NCBI GenBank assembly: GCA_021234155.1
Contig: JAJEKV010000057.1
Location: 558,001 to 622,000 of the forward strand
From: Isoetes taiwanensis
Lineage: Eukaryota; Streptophyta; Lycopodiopsida; Isoetales; Isoetaceae
Length of the DNA stretch: 64,000 nt
Direction of reading: 5' to 3'
The notes beneath the pieces are model-generated. The model ran no database searches, had not been told where the DNA came from, and was given only the letters and a program-made list of their open reading frames with translations. Both the position numbers and the translations under genes were made by a program. Below, in pieces: positions 33,422 to 45,434 of the stretch; within the stretch, counting starts at the first letter, position 1; each line of letters opens with the position of its first letter.

Positions 33422-36400
33422 CACTACAAGAGAAGGGGTCAATTTGTGTCATCAAAATGTCACCAAAAGATTGAAAACTATACACTATGACATTATTAGT
33501 GACATTTATTCGTAGATGATGCTATAGATGCCACAATTTATGTCACCTATAGCCTCACCCTTTGTGATACAAACAATGTCACTAACTTTGTGATGACGCT
33601 ATACATGTTGCTATTAGCATCAATTATAAGTGTCACTAGTTGTGACATATATAGCATTAGCATTAGTGTCAATACCCCCTACTGACATCATAGGTGTTGT
33701 TATTAGCATCAAATATAATCGCATTTTTTGAGGCACAAATTATGTCATGCTTGTTTGGCATTAGTATATGCCACAATAGATGTTCTTATTAGTATCAACG
33801 AAATTGTCAGATGTTGTCACATCAGTCATGTCGAGCTTTATGTCAGTTCATGTGGTGATATATGAGTGTTACGATTAACAATATGATTGAAGATGCAACA
33901 TTTCAGCAACTCCTTCACTTATATTGTACCATCTATAATAGGCCATCCTGATAACATCAATTATTTCTATATATAATTGTGTTCATGTCTTCACCATGAA
34001 AGGTCAATAACTATGTTAATCCACTATACAATACAAGTATAGTGTCACATCTAAAGTATTTTTTCCTACAATGACATTGTTTACAAGCAGAACATCTCAG
34101 TTCTAGTTTGCATATATTGGTCCAAGTGGTGTTATTTCCAATGGATTGTTGAATCACTTTTTCATATGGTTTGTGGACCTTGCGATGGCAAAGACATGCT
34201 CTTCATCCCCCTTAAGTTATTCAAGTCCCTCTTGCAATTTTTTTGCCCTATTTACAGATAGAACACCTCTATATGTTCTAGCTTTGACAATTAGGTTCAA
34301 TTAATCTTTGATCAATGGCATGGTTCTCAGCACACAGCTTGCTTGCTTACCCTTCGCCCTCATTTCAAATTTAAACTCCAGATCTTTTGCATTCATTTGT
34401 GGGCAACACTATACCACACGATGACATCTTTCATCTTATCTGAAGTTTCTGCATCCCTAAGATGATCTATAGGGAGATGCCACAATTTTCTATAAGGACC
34501 ACATGAGAAAGCCTAATGCCACTATCGCCAAAGTGACAAGGAGGACCATGATGTCTTTGATATGTACTAGAAAAGATATGGGCTTTGCCAATGCTACTAC
34601 ACCTTCTTAAAATAGAATTGTCACTATGTAATCTTTACCATTAGCAAAAATGTCAAAAAAGCAAGAAAAGAAGATGCACACACCAGAGTAGACGGTCTAC
34701 CTTGTCGCAAATGATTCGATTGTAAGAAAAGCTTTGTTTGTCACCTTAGTCATTCTTATAATAGTTCCTAATCGTTCTTGATCAGTAGGGTTAAAATTCC
34801 AATCGAGTCTGTTAAAGTTTGTAACAAAATGTTAGGCTTTAACATTGAAACATGGTTTAGGGTTAGAGTAGAACTTAAGCTAACCGAGCATGCTAAGATA
34901 TAACCCTTTTGATTTACCTGAATTCGGTACATGCAATTATATTTAAGATAACTAATGTGCGAAAAGGCCCTTAGGTTTAAATTTAGGGCAACTGTTACGT
35001 TAAAAGCAAGAAAGCAAGATCGTGCAGCTACTGCCTCGTGGCCGAGCTGCTTCAAAGGCTTGGTTTCCATGGCTTTCACATGCCGGATGATTTGGGAAAC
35101 CCTAATTCCAGGTATTTGCTTGCCTTCTACAGATGACTCTTCCAGCTACGATTTTGTAGATTCAGTCCGGAAATTTTATATTTTTGTTTCTAGGTTTGTT
35201 CTAAGATCTTTTTGCAACAGATCTAGGCAGCTGCAAACCTCTTGGGCAATCGAGGTAACAAATGGCATTCATATTTCTCAGAGAAATGCAGGTGCAAGGA
35301 TGGGTTGGTTAGGTGCAGACTAAGAAAACTCACCAATTTTTAGATATAACTTCTTTTTTTTGGAAGGTAGGTAGAGCCAATTAGGCCGGCTATGTAAAGG
35401 AGAATGCTGCCCTTTTTTTTCAGGAAACAGGAAGCAGTGATCACACTTGGTGCAAGGATGTAGAGCACTGACTCTGGGCGATGGCGACCGGATGGCCAAA
35501 GAAATGAAGCTTTCTTAAGTTTCTTATAGAAGCGTCTCTCTGGCAAGCTTGGCAGATTGCTGAAAGCTTTCATTTGTTTGAGGCTTGCAGGCTTTGCAAC
35601 TACTGTGGAACTGTTAATTTAGCAGGGGTTTCTAATCTACAGGCTTTTTTCGTTTGTAGTTGCAATACAATCATAGTTCATATGGAGCATACCTGTGTTT
35701 TGTTTTTATCTAAATTTCTGGATGTTGGGTTGTACATTGGTTTGTAGTTTGGCTGCAAACTTCCTAAAAATTTTGCAGCTCCATTTGTTAGCATTAGGGG
35801 CTGGTGGTTTTTATATATTTGGCACTTTGTTTTCTTAACTTTCTAGTGGCAATTGCACTTTATTTGGTATTGCCATTTGTATGGCAAGGGGTTCAAATCC
35901 TCAAGCCCATTCATTTCTTGTTGTTTCTTGGTTGTAGTTGATCTCCTCCTAACCTCGGAGGAATTTGGCAATCTCCTAAAACAATGGATCATAAATGATA
36001 TTGATATTGAGAGCATAGATAACATTTATTTTGAGGAAATAGGTGGCTTTATCTATGGCTCCTCTAGTGGTGCTAGAGATGACAATATACATGGCATTCA
36101 AATTGGCACTAGAGATGACAATATGCATGGCTTTATTGTAAAAATTCTTAACATTACGAGTGGTGTTACCAGTGACCCTACAAATGACGCTATAAGTGAA
36201 ACTATAGATGATGCTATATGTGACATTAATTGTGACGTTGTGGTTGATGTTATTGATGATGTACTAATTGATGAAATGTTTTACACTATAGTTGCCTTTA
36301 TAGGTGACACTATGTGCGACTTTATAGGTGACAATATATGTGGCATTACAAGTGACTTGGTGACTGATACTATAGGTGACAGATGTGCTGACATTATATA

Positions 36401-36535
36401 TGACATTCTCACTGCCGCATTTGTGTCAGCGGGCTTTGACACTTATAGTGTCAGCTGTTAAAAAATTTTGAGTTGCAATTCTAGGCCAAAAATTAACACA
36501 ATCAATGACACTAATTGGCCCTTTCTCTTATAGTG
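33422..36535. mobile_element. 3.1-kb non-autonomous CACTA transposon
   Basis: Left CACTACAAGAGAAGGGG (33422) and right CCCTTTCTCTTATAGTG (36535) are inverted ends, flanked by TCG at 33419-33421 and 36536-36538. Subterminal repeats of TGTCA/TGACA with TATAGGTGACA units fill 33480-33850 and 36040-36500. Removing the element with one TCG restores the transposase reading frame (WYLAGDSV), confirming the boundaries. No transposase is present. The ends resemble those of the 26-kb CACTA element, so both belong to one broad family. Confidence 0.92.
33850..36040. other. Interior of the 3.1-kb CACTA element
   Basis: AT-rich, with no recognisable gene. The 202-codon plus-strand frame (35853-36461) is a translation of the subterminal repeats with a periodic D-I pattern and is rejected as a gene. 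Confidence 0.6.
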
Positions 36536-36777
36536 TCGCCGGTGATAGTGTCATAGAAGGTATGTATTACAAGAAGGGCGCAAGATCAACCGTCAGCTAT
36601 GACCTTTGCAGTAAAGACGCCTTAGGCATAGTATTCACAACACAGATCTGTGCAATCAGACTTCACATGCCACCAACTAAACGTCAAAACAGGACTGTAT
36701 ATAGGCTGGATCCTTTAGATGAGGAGAAAATTTTACAGAATTTACCCGAAGTTCTTTCTGATGATGATAAAATGTAA

Positions 36778-37735
36778 AACCATTCTGTAGTTTTCAGAAC
36801 TCATGTGAAGTTTTGTGCTTCAGCTGTGAAAATGAGTTTGTCTTGATTTCTTTTGAAGATTTGAATTCTTCTGAAACACTTGATTCCTTTGTTTGTGAGA
36901 TGAATTGAATATGAATTTTCATTGAAATGAATCGAGGTTACAATAACAATTATGTACATAAGAAAGATATACAGTGATTTATGTTCCTCTCAGTTCCAGC
37001 TTTTGTTGCTTCTAATCTTAAAACTTCAAGCATGAACACTCTAACATCAACTAGATCCTGGTCTGAAATGTCCACAGCCTGCAGTTAACCACACTTTGTC
37101 AATAACCGAGTTTGGTTTGTCCGCTGCATTTAAGTTGACTTACTAGATCAGGCAACAATATATTCACTCCTTTTAAGTACCCCCTCACAAATTTGTGCAT
37201 AAACGAACATACGGCAGGGCCACATGAATGACCATCGGTTTGAAGAGGCGCTCGAAATTTTTCACAACATCCGAGGTTGTAAAGCTGAAATTATCGTGGT
37301 CCAAGCAATTCCGTGAACCGCACTCAAAGTTTGTTGTCATTGTGCCACAACAAAGAAAATGCAATGAGCAAGCACTAACCTCTCAATATGTCTGCTTCTG
37401 CCATGCAAGCCCGAGCTATCAAAGTGATATATCCCTGGTTTATATCTCTGTGCGAGACACGCGTGGCTTACAATCGTAAAACAGTCCAAGAATGTCCATC
37501 ACAAGCGGGCAAAACATGTACCGCACTTATCCGATTCACATGTTTCCTTATTGTTTTGTAACTATTTGTGTCCTTGGACAATGTCGAGTGAAAAAGAGGG
37601 TCAAAGAAATGAAAGGGATGGCTCATTCCTTGGAGAATCAAGTAGTATTCCATGTATCTGCAAACATATGCATATCATCTGGCACAATCCTGATGATCAC
37701 AAATCGATGAAAGTATCACCTTGAGAAGAGGAGGA
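36778..37735. other. Region between the two convergent genes of the 13.3-kb element
   Basis: No supported gene. It holds the 3' ends of the plus-strand transposase-like gene and the minus-strand second gene. Confidence 0.4.
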
Positions 37736-40142
37736 TCAATTGATCATTGAACCATCTAGCGTGTCGGCTTCCAAAATTTTGATGTCGGTGGAGTTAATCA
37801 CGGCGGTTTCGCTCCACTCGGCACCACTTCCGTGATGTGTATTTGGCTTTAGATAGTCGGGGATCTGCCAAGCTCTATCATCTCTAGTTCTAAACACACA
37901 CGAGAACATTTGCTCACAATCCATTCAAATATTTTAAATTGAAAAAGTACAACACATATCATAGAAATTCTTTTACTTATATTGACTTTCAAAGAGTTTT
38001 ACAAGATTCATTTATGAAAATACTTGTCGAGCATTTTCATGCGATTCTTGCTGACTCTTCGTAATCCCACATGTTCCACATTTGATGTTCCTTCACATAA
38101 GCTGGCACACTTTCTGCAGCCAGAAGTCCCTCCAGCCATGGTTTGAGTTGCTCCAAAAGGAAATTGGAATCCAACCTGTCGGGAGCAAAACTATTTGGAC
38201 ATATCATTGTGTTCGGCTGGTTGGCAGAACCCTTATATCTATTTGTCATCTATCAACAATGTCTTTGTCACCCGGTATCTCCAAAATTTCTGGTACACTT
38301 TGGACAGATCCTTAAGGAAAAAATTGGCTTATTAACCACTTTTAATTTTGTGTTGGTGCGGTCATCCCGATTCCAAATAAAAAGAAATCGCCCTTATATT
38401 CCTCAAGAAAGAACTTTCTGCGTCAACAAGTCAACATTACTCTTAGCCATGCTGGACCACAATGCAATCTCAAATTTTGAAAAACACCATTCTAAGAACT
38501 CCTGAAATCCAGGCCTGGAAATTGCGCACTTTTGATGGTTCAATTTCTGGATGGTCACTGCTCGGTAGATGTCGAGGGATCCTCTCTTTCAAGTCATAAA
38601 ACTTGCCTAAAACCCCATTAAAATCCAGAACAAGGAGAATTTCAGTTAACCTCTTGGTTTTTATTGGTTGAGGTTGTATTGGACTCGTTGAGCAATCTGC
38701 ATCTTGTCCAGGATCTGGGGTTTCTTTGTCAACTTCATTACCTGCATCCGCATTTGGCTCATATTCAGCACCAAAACTTTTTTCTGGTGAAGGACCCCGT
38801 ACAGAATGAATCTCAAGGGAATTAATTTTCCCCCCTAAATCAGATGCACTAGGAATCTCTTCGTCATGGCTTCCAGTTGCAGTAGCATTTATCTCTGCAA
38901 CATAATTGAAATGAGGAAGACCACAGAAAAATACAAAAAAATAAATCATGTATGTGGCATCGGTTTACTTGATAATGATCGTTGATTCGATTGACTATCC
39001 AAATTTCGTTTTGGAGTCTCCATGCCGTCAGCAGCTGGGATTGACTTCGGAGTATCAAATGGGGTGAATTCTAGGTACAACCGGGAGGTATCTTGCAGTC
39101 TCATAACTGATCGAGGCGTGGATAACTGTTGGATATCCTTGGTCTCAAATTTACGCAATTAAAAACACTAAGTCGAGAGACCGGGTGACAACATCGAAGA
39201 AACATTAGTTAAGGCACTTGTTTGCAGCGAATCTATATTGTTTGCAAAAGAGACAAGTAAAAGAGACTAAGCCAGCCAGGATGGAAGAGATTAAGCCAGG
39301 ATGAAAGATACCTGAGTACAAGCATCGAGACTTCCCAAACCTTGCTTTCACCCCTCTTTGGACTTACTTGTGTCTATTGGTTCTTGTGGTACCACTCGAA
39401 CACCAAAAGCCAAAAGCCATGTCTCAGTCATAATGTGGCCACAACTGGGGCTGCAGCAGGTTCTAGAGTGTCTGCAAAACAAATTCAAAATCAATAGAGT
39501 CTTTAGACGAGGGTTAGAGATGATAATATTTACCTCAAATGGTGTGATAGACATGGAATGTGATACTGGTGACTGCATTCTGCTATCACAACTGGCAACA
39601 TTTTACCCTCCCATTTCAGACAACGTCCACAAAATGGACAACCTTCATCACCCTCTTCTTCTGCCTCAGGAAGCATTGGAAGTGCGGGGATCTAAAGGAG
39701 TGTCATGACCACTACGCCGGAAAAAATCTCAAATCTTTGCATTCAAGGTAGCGACTCCAAAGATAAGTCTTTACATGCCTTTAGCTCAATTTCAGTTTCT
39801 GTTAATTCCTTATTTAATCGTTTCAGCCCAGGCAACACTGTACCATTTAGCTCTTCATCCTTTAGTTCGCTTACAACCCGAACACCCTCTGCTGCTTTCG
39901 GATTTGCTGTCATGATTGATTGCCATCTGTGCAAATCAGCTCTAATTTCTGATGCTTTATGCTCCATCAACTCAATCTTTCTTTTGATATCATTTTTCCT
40001 ATCCTCGTTTGCTTGCAATCGTTGCTTGCATCTATCAAACCTAGCTGGTGTTGCAGCCAACCATTCCTTCACAAGTCTGCCATAGTCTGCAAAATAAAAC
40101 ACTACGTATATGTCAGCCTCCTAACATAGTAAGCCATGTACT

Positions 40143-40395
40143 GATGGAAAACCACAATCACACACCACACAACACAAGGTAGTCTCTACACACCACCACA
40201 TACCACACACCACACAACATACGCTGCACAGTACACACCACACAACACGCTGTGGTGGTGGTGGTGGTGTCTGTGGTGGTGGTGGTGGGGTGTGTGTGGT
40301 GGTAGTGGTGTGTGTGGTGGTGGTGAGGTGTGGTGGTGGTGGTGGTGGGGTGTGTGGTGGTGGTGGAGTGTGGTGGTGGTGGAGTGTGGTGCAGG
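40143..40395. repeat. TGGTGG / CACACCA microsatellite
   Basis: CACACCACA units to 40250, then GTGGTGGTG units to 40395. It lies in an apparent intron of the minus-strand second gene. Reading frames through it are artefacts. Confidence 0.9.
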
Positions 40396-40924
40396 GTTGC
40401 CCTTAAGGGGCTATTTATAGCCAAATGGCTATATTTTGAATATTTTCGAAAATGAGATACTAAAGCTGAATAGGTTACTATTGAAAATAAATTATATTCT
40501 TTCGCCAAAGTTTTACCATTTCGTCCACCCGCCTTTCTTAAATTAGCCATACATTCTTAAGCTTAGATCTAGAGTTTAGCCTCCGCCCCATGGATCTAAG
40601 TATTTAGGATCATAGATTATCCCCTTACCAACATTGTAGATCAAGTAATTGTTTGCTAGCTCTAGTGGACCATAGTAGAATACTCAAAAAATCAACAACT
40701 ACTCAAATTTTGCTAAACATAATAGGTTTTTTTAATCCTGTAAGTTGTATGTGAATTGACATCTAATTTATTTATTTCAATTACCACATTAACGTTGGCA
40801 AGATTTGCCAGAGTTTCTATGAAATAGTTCAAGTCGCAAAAAGTAATCGCCTACAAAATTAATATAGAAAGCTTATGATTCGCCTCACCTTCTAAATCAC
40901 GCCTATGCAGATATGGCCTTAAGG

Positions 40925-41275
40925 GCAACCCTGGTGTGGTGTGGGACATGGTGGAGTGTGGTGATGGGGTGTGGTGGTGGGGTGTGATGTGGTGGTGGTG
41001 GAGTGTGGGGTGTGGTGGTGGTGGTGGTGTGTGTGGTGGTGGTGGAGTGTGGTGGTGGTAGAGGAGTGTGGTGGTGGTGGTGGAATGTGGTGGTGGTGGT
41101 GGAGTGTGGTGGTGGTGGAGGAGTGTGGTGGTGGTGGTGGTGTGTGTGGTGGTGGTGGTGGAGTGTGGTGGTGGTGTGTGGTGTGGGAGTGTGGCGGTGG
41201 GAGATGGTAGAGTGTAGTGGTGGGAGATCGTGGGGTGTGGTGTGGGACATGGTGGATGCCAACAACTCACCACCA
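40925..41275. repeat. TGGTGGTGGAGTG microsatellite
   Basis: About 350 bp of GTGGTGGTGGAGTGTGG units in another intron-like segment of the minus-strand gene. It is the same family as the array at 40143, separated from it by about 530 bp of ordinary sequence. Confidence 0.9.
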
Positions 41276-42293
41276 CCACACATACCTCATCTATCGTTCT
41301 GGCATCCATTGCACGAAATGCCCCACAGATGGCATCATAAGGACACAACATGACAATACAGCCAACATGATGCAAAATGGTAGTAGACATACCGATTCTT
41401 GAAGTGGATTTGATGTTACCTTTTACGTGTTGATAGAAACAATCTAGATCAAGCTTGAGATTTTTTTTTTTTGTAACACAACTAATAATTGAACATACCC
41501 GCAATGGCATGTTTTGGTCTCGAACATTGCTCGCTTTTACTGTTTTGATTGTGAGTTCAGATTGAATGTGTGGTCTAGAGGAACCTGATTTGGTTATTTC
41601 CCTATCATCTTCATCATCCCTCATCACTTTTACTATTTTCCTCCTCGTCGGGTTGGATTTGCCTATGCTTTCTCTTGGGTCTAGAAGAACCGCCTCGGCT
41701 TTCTCATCGAGTTTTTTTATAATAATCCGAGAAGCTCTTCCACTTATGACCTCCCCTTTATATGCGGATAATAAGCCATCGCCCGGGTTCGAGGAGCCAT
41801 TCCACCCCATGTATGTGGCTTCCCCAGAATTCTTTTGTAAATTTGCATGAACTCTTTGTATTGTTCATTGCTCGATTCTTCAACCTCGTACAAGAAAACA
41901 TATGCCTTAATTTTTCGGTTTGAACAAAACATTTGGGGAAAATACGTGTAGCCGATTTATTTGGAACTCACACCCCAAAGCTTCTTTAGATCTTAAGTGG
42001 GGCACAATCTCTTGTTTGAGGAGAGATTTCATCGTGTAACCAGTGGCGTTCAATTCCGACTCCATTAGGGTTCAATCGGCAAGAAGCGGCAAAAAAACAG
42101 AGGAAGAGGTGATTCTTTCTTAATTCAAAAAGGTGGACAATGACGTGGCATAAAATTCAAAATAACCGACGCTCATTAATTCGCACTCCCGCAATCTCCG
42201 CTTGGGTATGCACCACCCGATTCTACCACAAAGTGGTGCCAAAATGTGGCGTCAAAATGCACGTTTTTGATACACCACAGCGTGCTTTTACCC

Positions 42294-42555
42294 CGCCCAT
42301 TTTTTCTTGCTTTGCGACATAGCGCTTGCTATTGGTGATAAGTTTGAAAAATACCTGAGCTATGCTTTGCCAATGTTGCAAGCTGCAACAGAGCTTACTG
42401 CTCAGCATAATGATTGAATACAACAACCAGCTCAGAAGTGCAATACTGGAACCTTATTCAGGCATTTTCCAGGGTTTTAAGAATTCGAAGGCGAAGTTGA
42501 TGGTTCCATATGGTGGTCATGTCCTACAATTCATTGAGAGTGCGTGCAGAGTAAT
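42294..42555 (+). pseudogene. KPNB1: Importin beta pseudogene, downstream part
   Basis: Continues the HEAT-repeat protein broken at 29018: IFSCF, then LAIGDKFEKYLSYALPMLQA, TELTAQH, YNNQLRSAILEPYSGIFQGF and KLMVPYGGHVLQFIES. Two small indels (in place of GGTGAC near 42315 and after CATAATGATTG near 42414) break the frame. The gene is not traceable beyond 42555. Confidence 0.9.
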
Positions 42556-42629
42556 ACTTTCAAAAGCATAACAGGCCGGCAAATTCATTTTTGTAAAATA
42601 TGTACAATGGAGATTTTCTCCAACTATCT

Positions 42630-43192
42630 GCCTAGATACAGACTTCAACAATGAATTAGCCTGCATACACAAATGCAATAAGAGATTACCTTTAGAATTA
42701 AACTCGTGAAGAGTTCTCTGCCATATGCATGCTTCGCATCTGCAAGCAAGCCAGAGAAGATAAGTAAATTATAGCTGGGAACAACTTAAACAAAAGGCAT
42801 ATGTTTGTATACATTTGGAAGCAAAACCATGCATCTAAACCCATTATTTTGCAGAATCCTAATATGACGTAGCCTACCATGGCATTTGCAAAGAAAGAAA
42901 CAAATTGTTATAGCAGGCTAGATTATATGCAAATACAAGAAAAGGGCGGCCTAGATACAGACTTCAACAATGAATTAGCCTGCATACACAAATGCAATAA
43001 GAGATTACCTTTAGAATTAAACTCGTCAAGAGTTCTCTGCCATATGCATGCTTCGCATCTGCAAGCAAGCCAGAGAAGAAAAGTATATTATAGCTGGGAA
43101 CAACTTAAACAAAAGGCATATGTTTGTATACATTTGGAAGAAGGACCATGCATCTGAACCCATTATTTTGCAGAATCCTAATATGACGTAGG
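42630..43192. repeat. 244-bp direct duplication with 75-bp spacer
   Basis: 42630-42873 (starts CCTAGATACAGACTTC) is repeated at 42949-43192 with only a few changes, such as TCGTGAAG against TCGTCAAG. Both copies end AATATGACGTAG. It is a recent local duplication without a recognised gene. Confidence 0.9.
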
Positions 43193-44624
43193 ATACAAGG
43201 ATACAGAGAAATAGATGATCCTTTAGGACTCCTGGAACTTTTCCATCACTATTGTATGTAGAAGCCCAAAGGCTATGGCTTGTTTTCCTGCATAGCTGCA
43301 TAATGTTGCTTCTTTCTACTCATCAAGGATGGGTCTTAGAAGCATATCCAGCTCTGGCACATGCCCTCTGTGGAGCAGAAGTTTAGTGCCAATTATACTG
43401 AAGCAAATGTACGTCTTTCAGATGGCAAACAGTTTGCAAACAGTTTGCTCAAGTTTCCAAATCTTCCTCTTTTACTCCTTTTTGCTTTCTCTGCAAGTCA
43501 AAAAAGACTTGCATCTTTTAAATTCATGTGAACATGCTGCTTAAAGCATTTCACTCCTAGTTCTACTTCCCCATATGTTTTACTGGCATTGAGCAAAACA
43601 ACTCATGTTTCCTCAGAGGAAGAACAAACCCTGATCTCATGAAAGTTGTCGGCCTCACATAAATAACATGATTGTGCAAGAAGGAAAAAACAGGGCTTTG
43701 ATCCTCACCAGAGATCCAACAAAACCCTACACCGTGCTGCAGAAAAGTGGCTCTGATAAAAATCGCTCCTATTCAACTATGCTCCGACCATGGCTGCTCC
43801 TCCATTCAATCTCGGGCAGGTCTTGGTTCTTTGCTATGAAATCACAAAAATCAAGAAGTTAGTGCATGCCAAAGATTAAATCTTGTTTTCACTATGGACC
43901 AAAGAACTGGAGCAACGAAAGCAATGCCAAACCAGGTCTTCCAATTTCTTTGAAATCTCTTCAAACAGAGACGCTGGGAAGAGGAAGACAGTGCTCAAAC
44001 CTTAAAGCAAGAGTCAGAATCACGCCGCCAGAGATAGAATAGTGCCATTGGAGATGATGGAGCAAAGGGGGCTCGATTTCAAATCATCCCGCGTGTAGAG
44101 GAAAAAAATCCCGTGAGGGGGATAGGGAACGTCGCATGCGGCGTTACATGCGGCGCTCCAGGCCCGAAAACCAAAGCCATCCCTTTTTAAAAGAGAAGAT
44201 AATACATATTCTAGTCCAAAACTTAAAAGAGAACAATGTTTATCAAAAATTACTTACTATCAGAATGTCCAAAGGTAAAATCTCCTTTTTGCATCTCCAA
44301 CTTTGCTGAAACCACCCACATTGTGTTGCGTAAGCTCATTTACAGACAAAATGCAAATTAAACAAAATAAAAACTACAACATGACTCCTTTTCTCATAGA
44401 TTGCCCTGTAAATGCTCAGAAAAGCATCTTTCTTTCCTTTTTTCAAAGCCCTCAATCTATAGGATTGTTTATTCTCCACCTTTGGTCCCCAATACTTGCG
44501 CATCTCTAATGGATCCACAAACTTTTCCTCATGCTTTAACAAATCCGTGTATGATAATCCACTATCATTCAAGACAATTTTTTCTATTTCTACAACCATG
44601 AAATTTAAGAGACCAAGGATTGAA

Positions 44625-44940
44625 CCAACTCCACAAGGTCAAAAAGCAATCGAAACAAAATCGGCACTACATATAGCAAAAGATTTGCCGCAAGCTCTAG
44701 CTATGATCCGACAATGTTTGTGCTATGATCCACAAGCTATGATCCACAAGATCTGGCTATGCTTCTGCAATCTCTGTTTAGTTGTGTTTAGGTCTTTTTA
44801 CAAGGTCAAGAATCAATGGAAACAAAATCGGCACAGCTTTTTCCAAAAGCTTTTCCCATGATTGGCAATCTCTGTTTAGTGGCTATGATCCACAAGATCT
44901 GGCTATTCTTCTCTGGTCTCTATTTAGGTCTTTTTGGTGT
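44625..44940. repeat. Degenerate tandem repeat
   Basis: Units share CAAGGTCAAraAkCAATsGAAACAAAATCGGCAC and CTATGATCCACAAGATCTGG, occurring two to three times with variable gaps. It overlaps several meaningless frames. Confidence 0.7.
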
Positions 44941-45344
44941 TTTTGGTTATTTTTTGGCGGTCCACGTTATTTTGGTCTCCGTGGCATGTGGCTCTTGTGT
45001 GGCAAATTCAAAAGGTTCTATTCTCGAGAAAGATATCATGCCAAAGAGAGGGAATTTTTTTTTTTGCACTATCATACATGCTAAATGATTTGAATTTTTG
45101 TGTGTGCAAACCACAATCTTGAACTATGTTTTGGGCTATTTTTGTGGTGCAAAAATGAGCAGAATTGAGACACCATATCATGAATCCACCCTGTGAACCG
45201 TCGGATGCGCCAAACAAATGATGATCGTTCGATCTAGGGCGTGATCCATGACACACCCTATAACATTATAATATAGGAGGAAAAGGGTATGCAAAAGTGG
45301 TGTGCTTTTAGAACAGACATAAATCCAATTTAAATGAATGATAG

Positions 45345-45434
45345 TTTGGTGTACAAGGCTATAATAATAGACTTGTATGGTGACGAGGCCTAGAAATATA
45401 CATATTTATATCATATATTTCCAGGGAACGTCAC
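45345..45434 (-). mobile_element. Remnant of an LTR end related to the chromovirus
   Basis: About 90 bp aligns with the last 90 bp of the chromovirus LTR (plus-strand order): TACAAGGCTAT, AGACTTGTATrGTGACG, AATATACrTATTTATrkC and the closing CGTCACATT. The remaining LTR is not found next to it, so it is a truncated or diverged relative. Confidence 0.6.

Larger units (their letters stand above)
29294..36777 (+). pseudogene. Transposase-like gene of the 13.3-kb element (spliced, broken, split by a CACTA insertion)
   Basis: Exon 1 starts at ATG 29294: a basic, coiled N-terminus (RRKRRRTKEQEMLKKRR), then a helix-turn-helix-like stretch (KISQRDLGKVLGVHPRNLQK) and FWIENTRVSPNTKDVR, ending at CACAG|GTTAGT (30043). 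Exon 2 starts at 31776 after CATGCAG: FLDQHPEIKIRLRAFEKLKP, a cysteine-rich CTCTCDVC...C..H, then CILGNCESCG. From 32030 several frameshifts and stops intervene. Still readable are FSDGAASQFK (near 32660), HGKGEHDGKG (near 32775) and GTWYLA, where the CACTA element splits the gene (33422-36535). After it the frame resumes exactly to a TAA at 36777. These motifs recur in a plant and animal DNA-transposon protein family that I know but cannot name with certainty. D/E residues in SDG and GKGEHDG are candidate catalytic residues. Confidence 0.75.
37736..42065 (-). pseudogene. Second gene of the 13.3-kb element, with FCP1/NIF-like phosphatase domain
   Basis: The minus strand begins at ATG 42065 (MESELNATGYTMKSLLKQE), continues with a frame change into KAYVFLYEVEESSNEQYKEF and a basic exon (KVMRDDEDDREITKSG), and ends near 41505 at a GTATGTTC donor. 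A coiled-coil exon starts at 40086 after TTTTGCAG (DYGRLVKEWLAATPARFDRC). Another exon starts at 38897 after TTGCAG and contains RLTEILLVLDFNGVL (38646-38605), the HAD-type motif of plant FCP1-homology proteins. Downstream, with frameshifts, come FLFIWNRDD and LKPWLEGLLAAESVPAYVKE (38155-38095), typical of the domain's end. FCP1-like enzymes dephosphorylate proteins such as RNA polymerase II tail. The first motif aspartate is present, the second is N as in the plant subgroup. It may be captured host cargo or an element gene. Confidence 0.6.
29019..42293. mobile_element. 13.3-kb DNA transposon inserted in importin-beta
   Basis: The left end GGGTAAAAGCACGCTGTGGT (29019) is repeated in inverse at the right end (42293), 22 bp perfect. 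The subterminal CCAC(C/A)ACTTTkTGGT motif and AAAATGTGGCGT also recur near both ends. Host sequence on the two sides joins in frame as importin beta, leaving CGCC (or GCC, by the extra C) duplicated. It carries a transposase-like gene on plus (29294-36777), a second gene on minus (42065-37736), long TGGTG arrays and a nested CACTA element. The 3-4 bp duplication and the ends do not fit hAT (8 bp), Mutator (9 bp) or Tc1 (TA). I cannot assign a superfamily. Confidence 0.88.

Noticed and set aside
35853-36461. 202-codon frame with periodic DDxI/GDTI pattern
   Set aside because: Covers the TGACA subterminal repeats of the 3.1-kb CACTA element; the periodicity comes from the repeat.
40903-41353. 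Frames rich in H/T/P or V/G in the second array region
   Set aside because: Same microsatellite artefact; the real coding part of the minus-strand gene is 42065 to about 41505.
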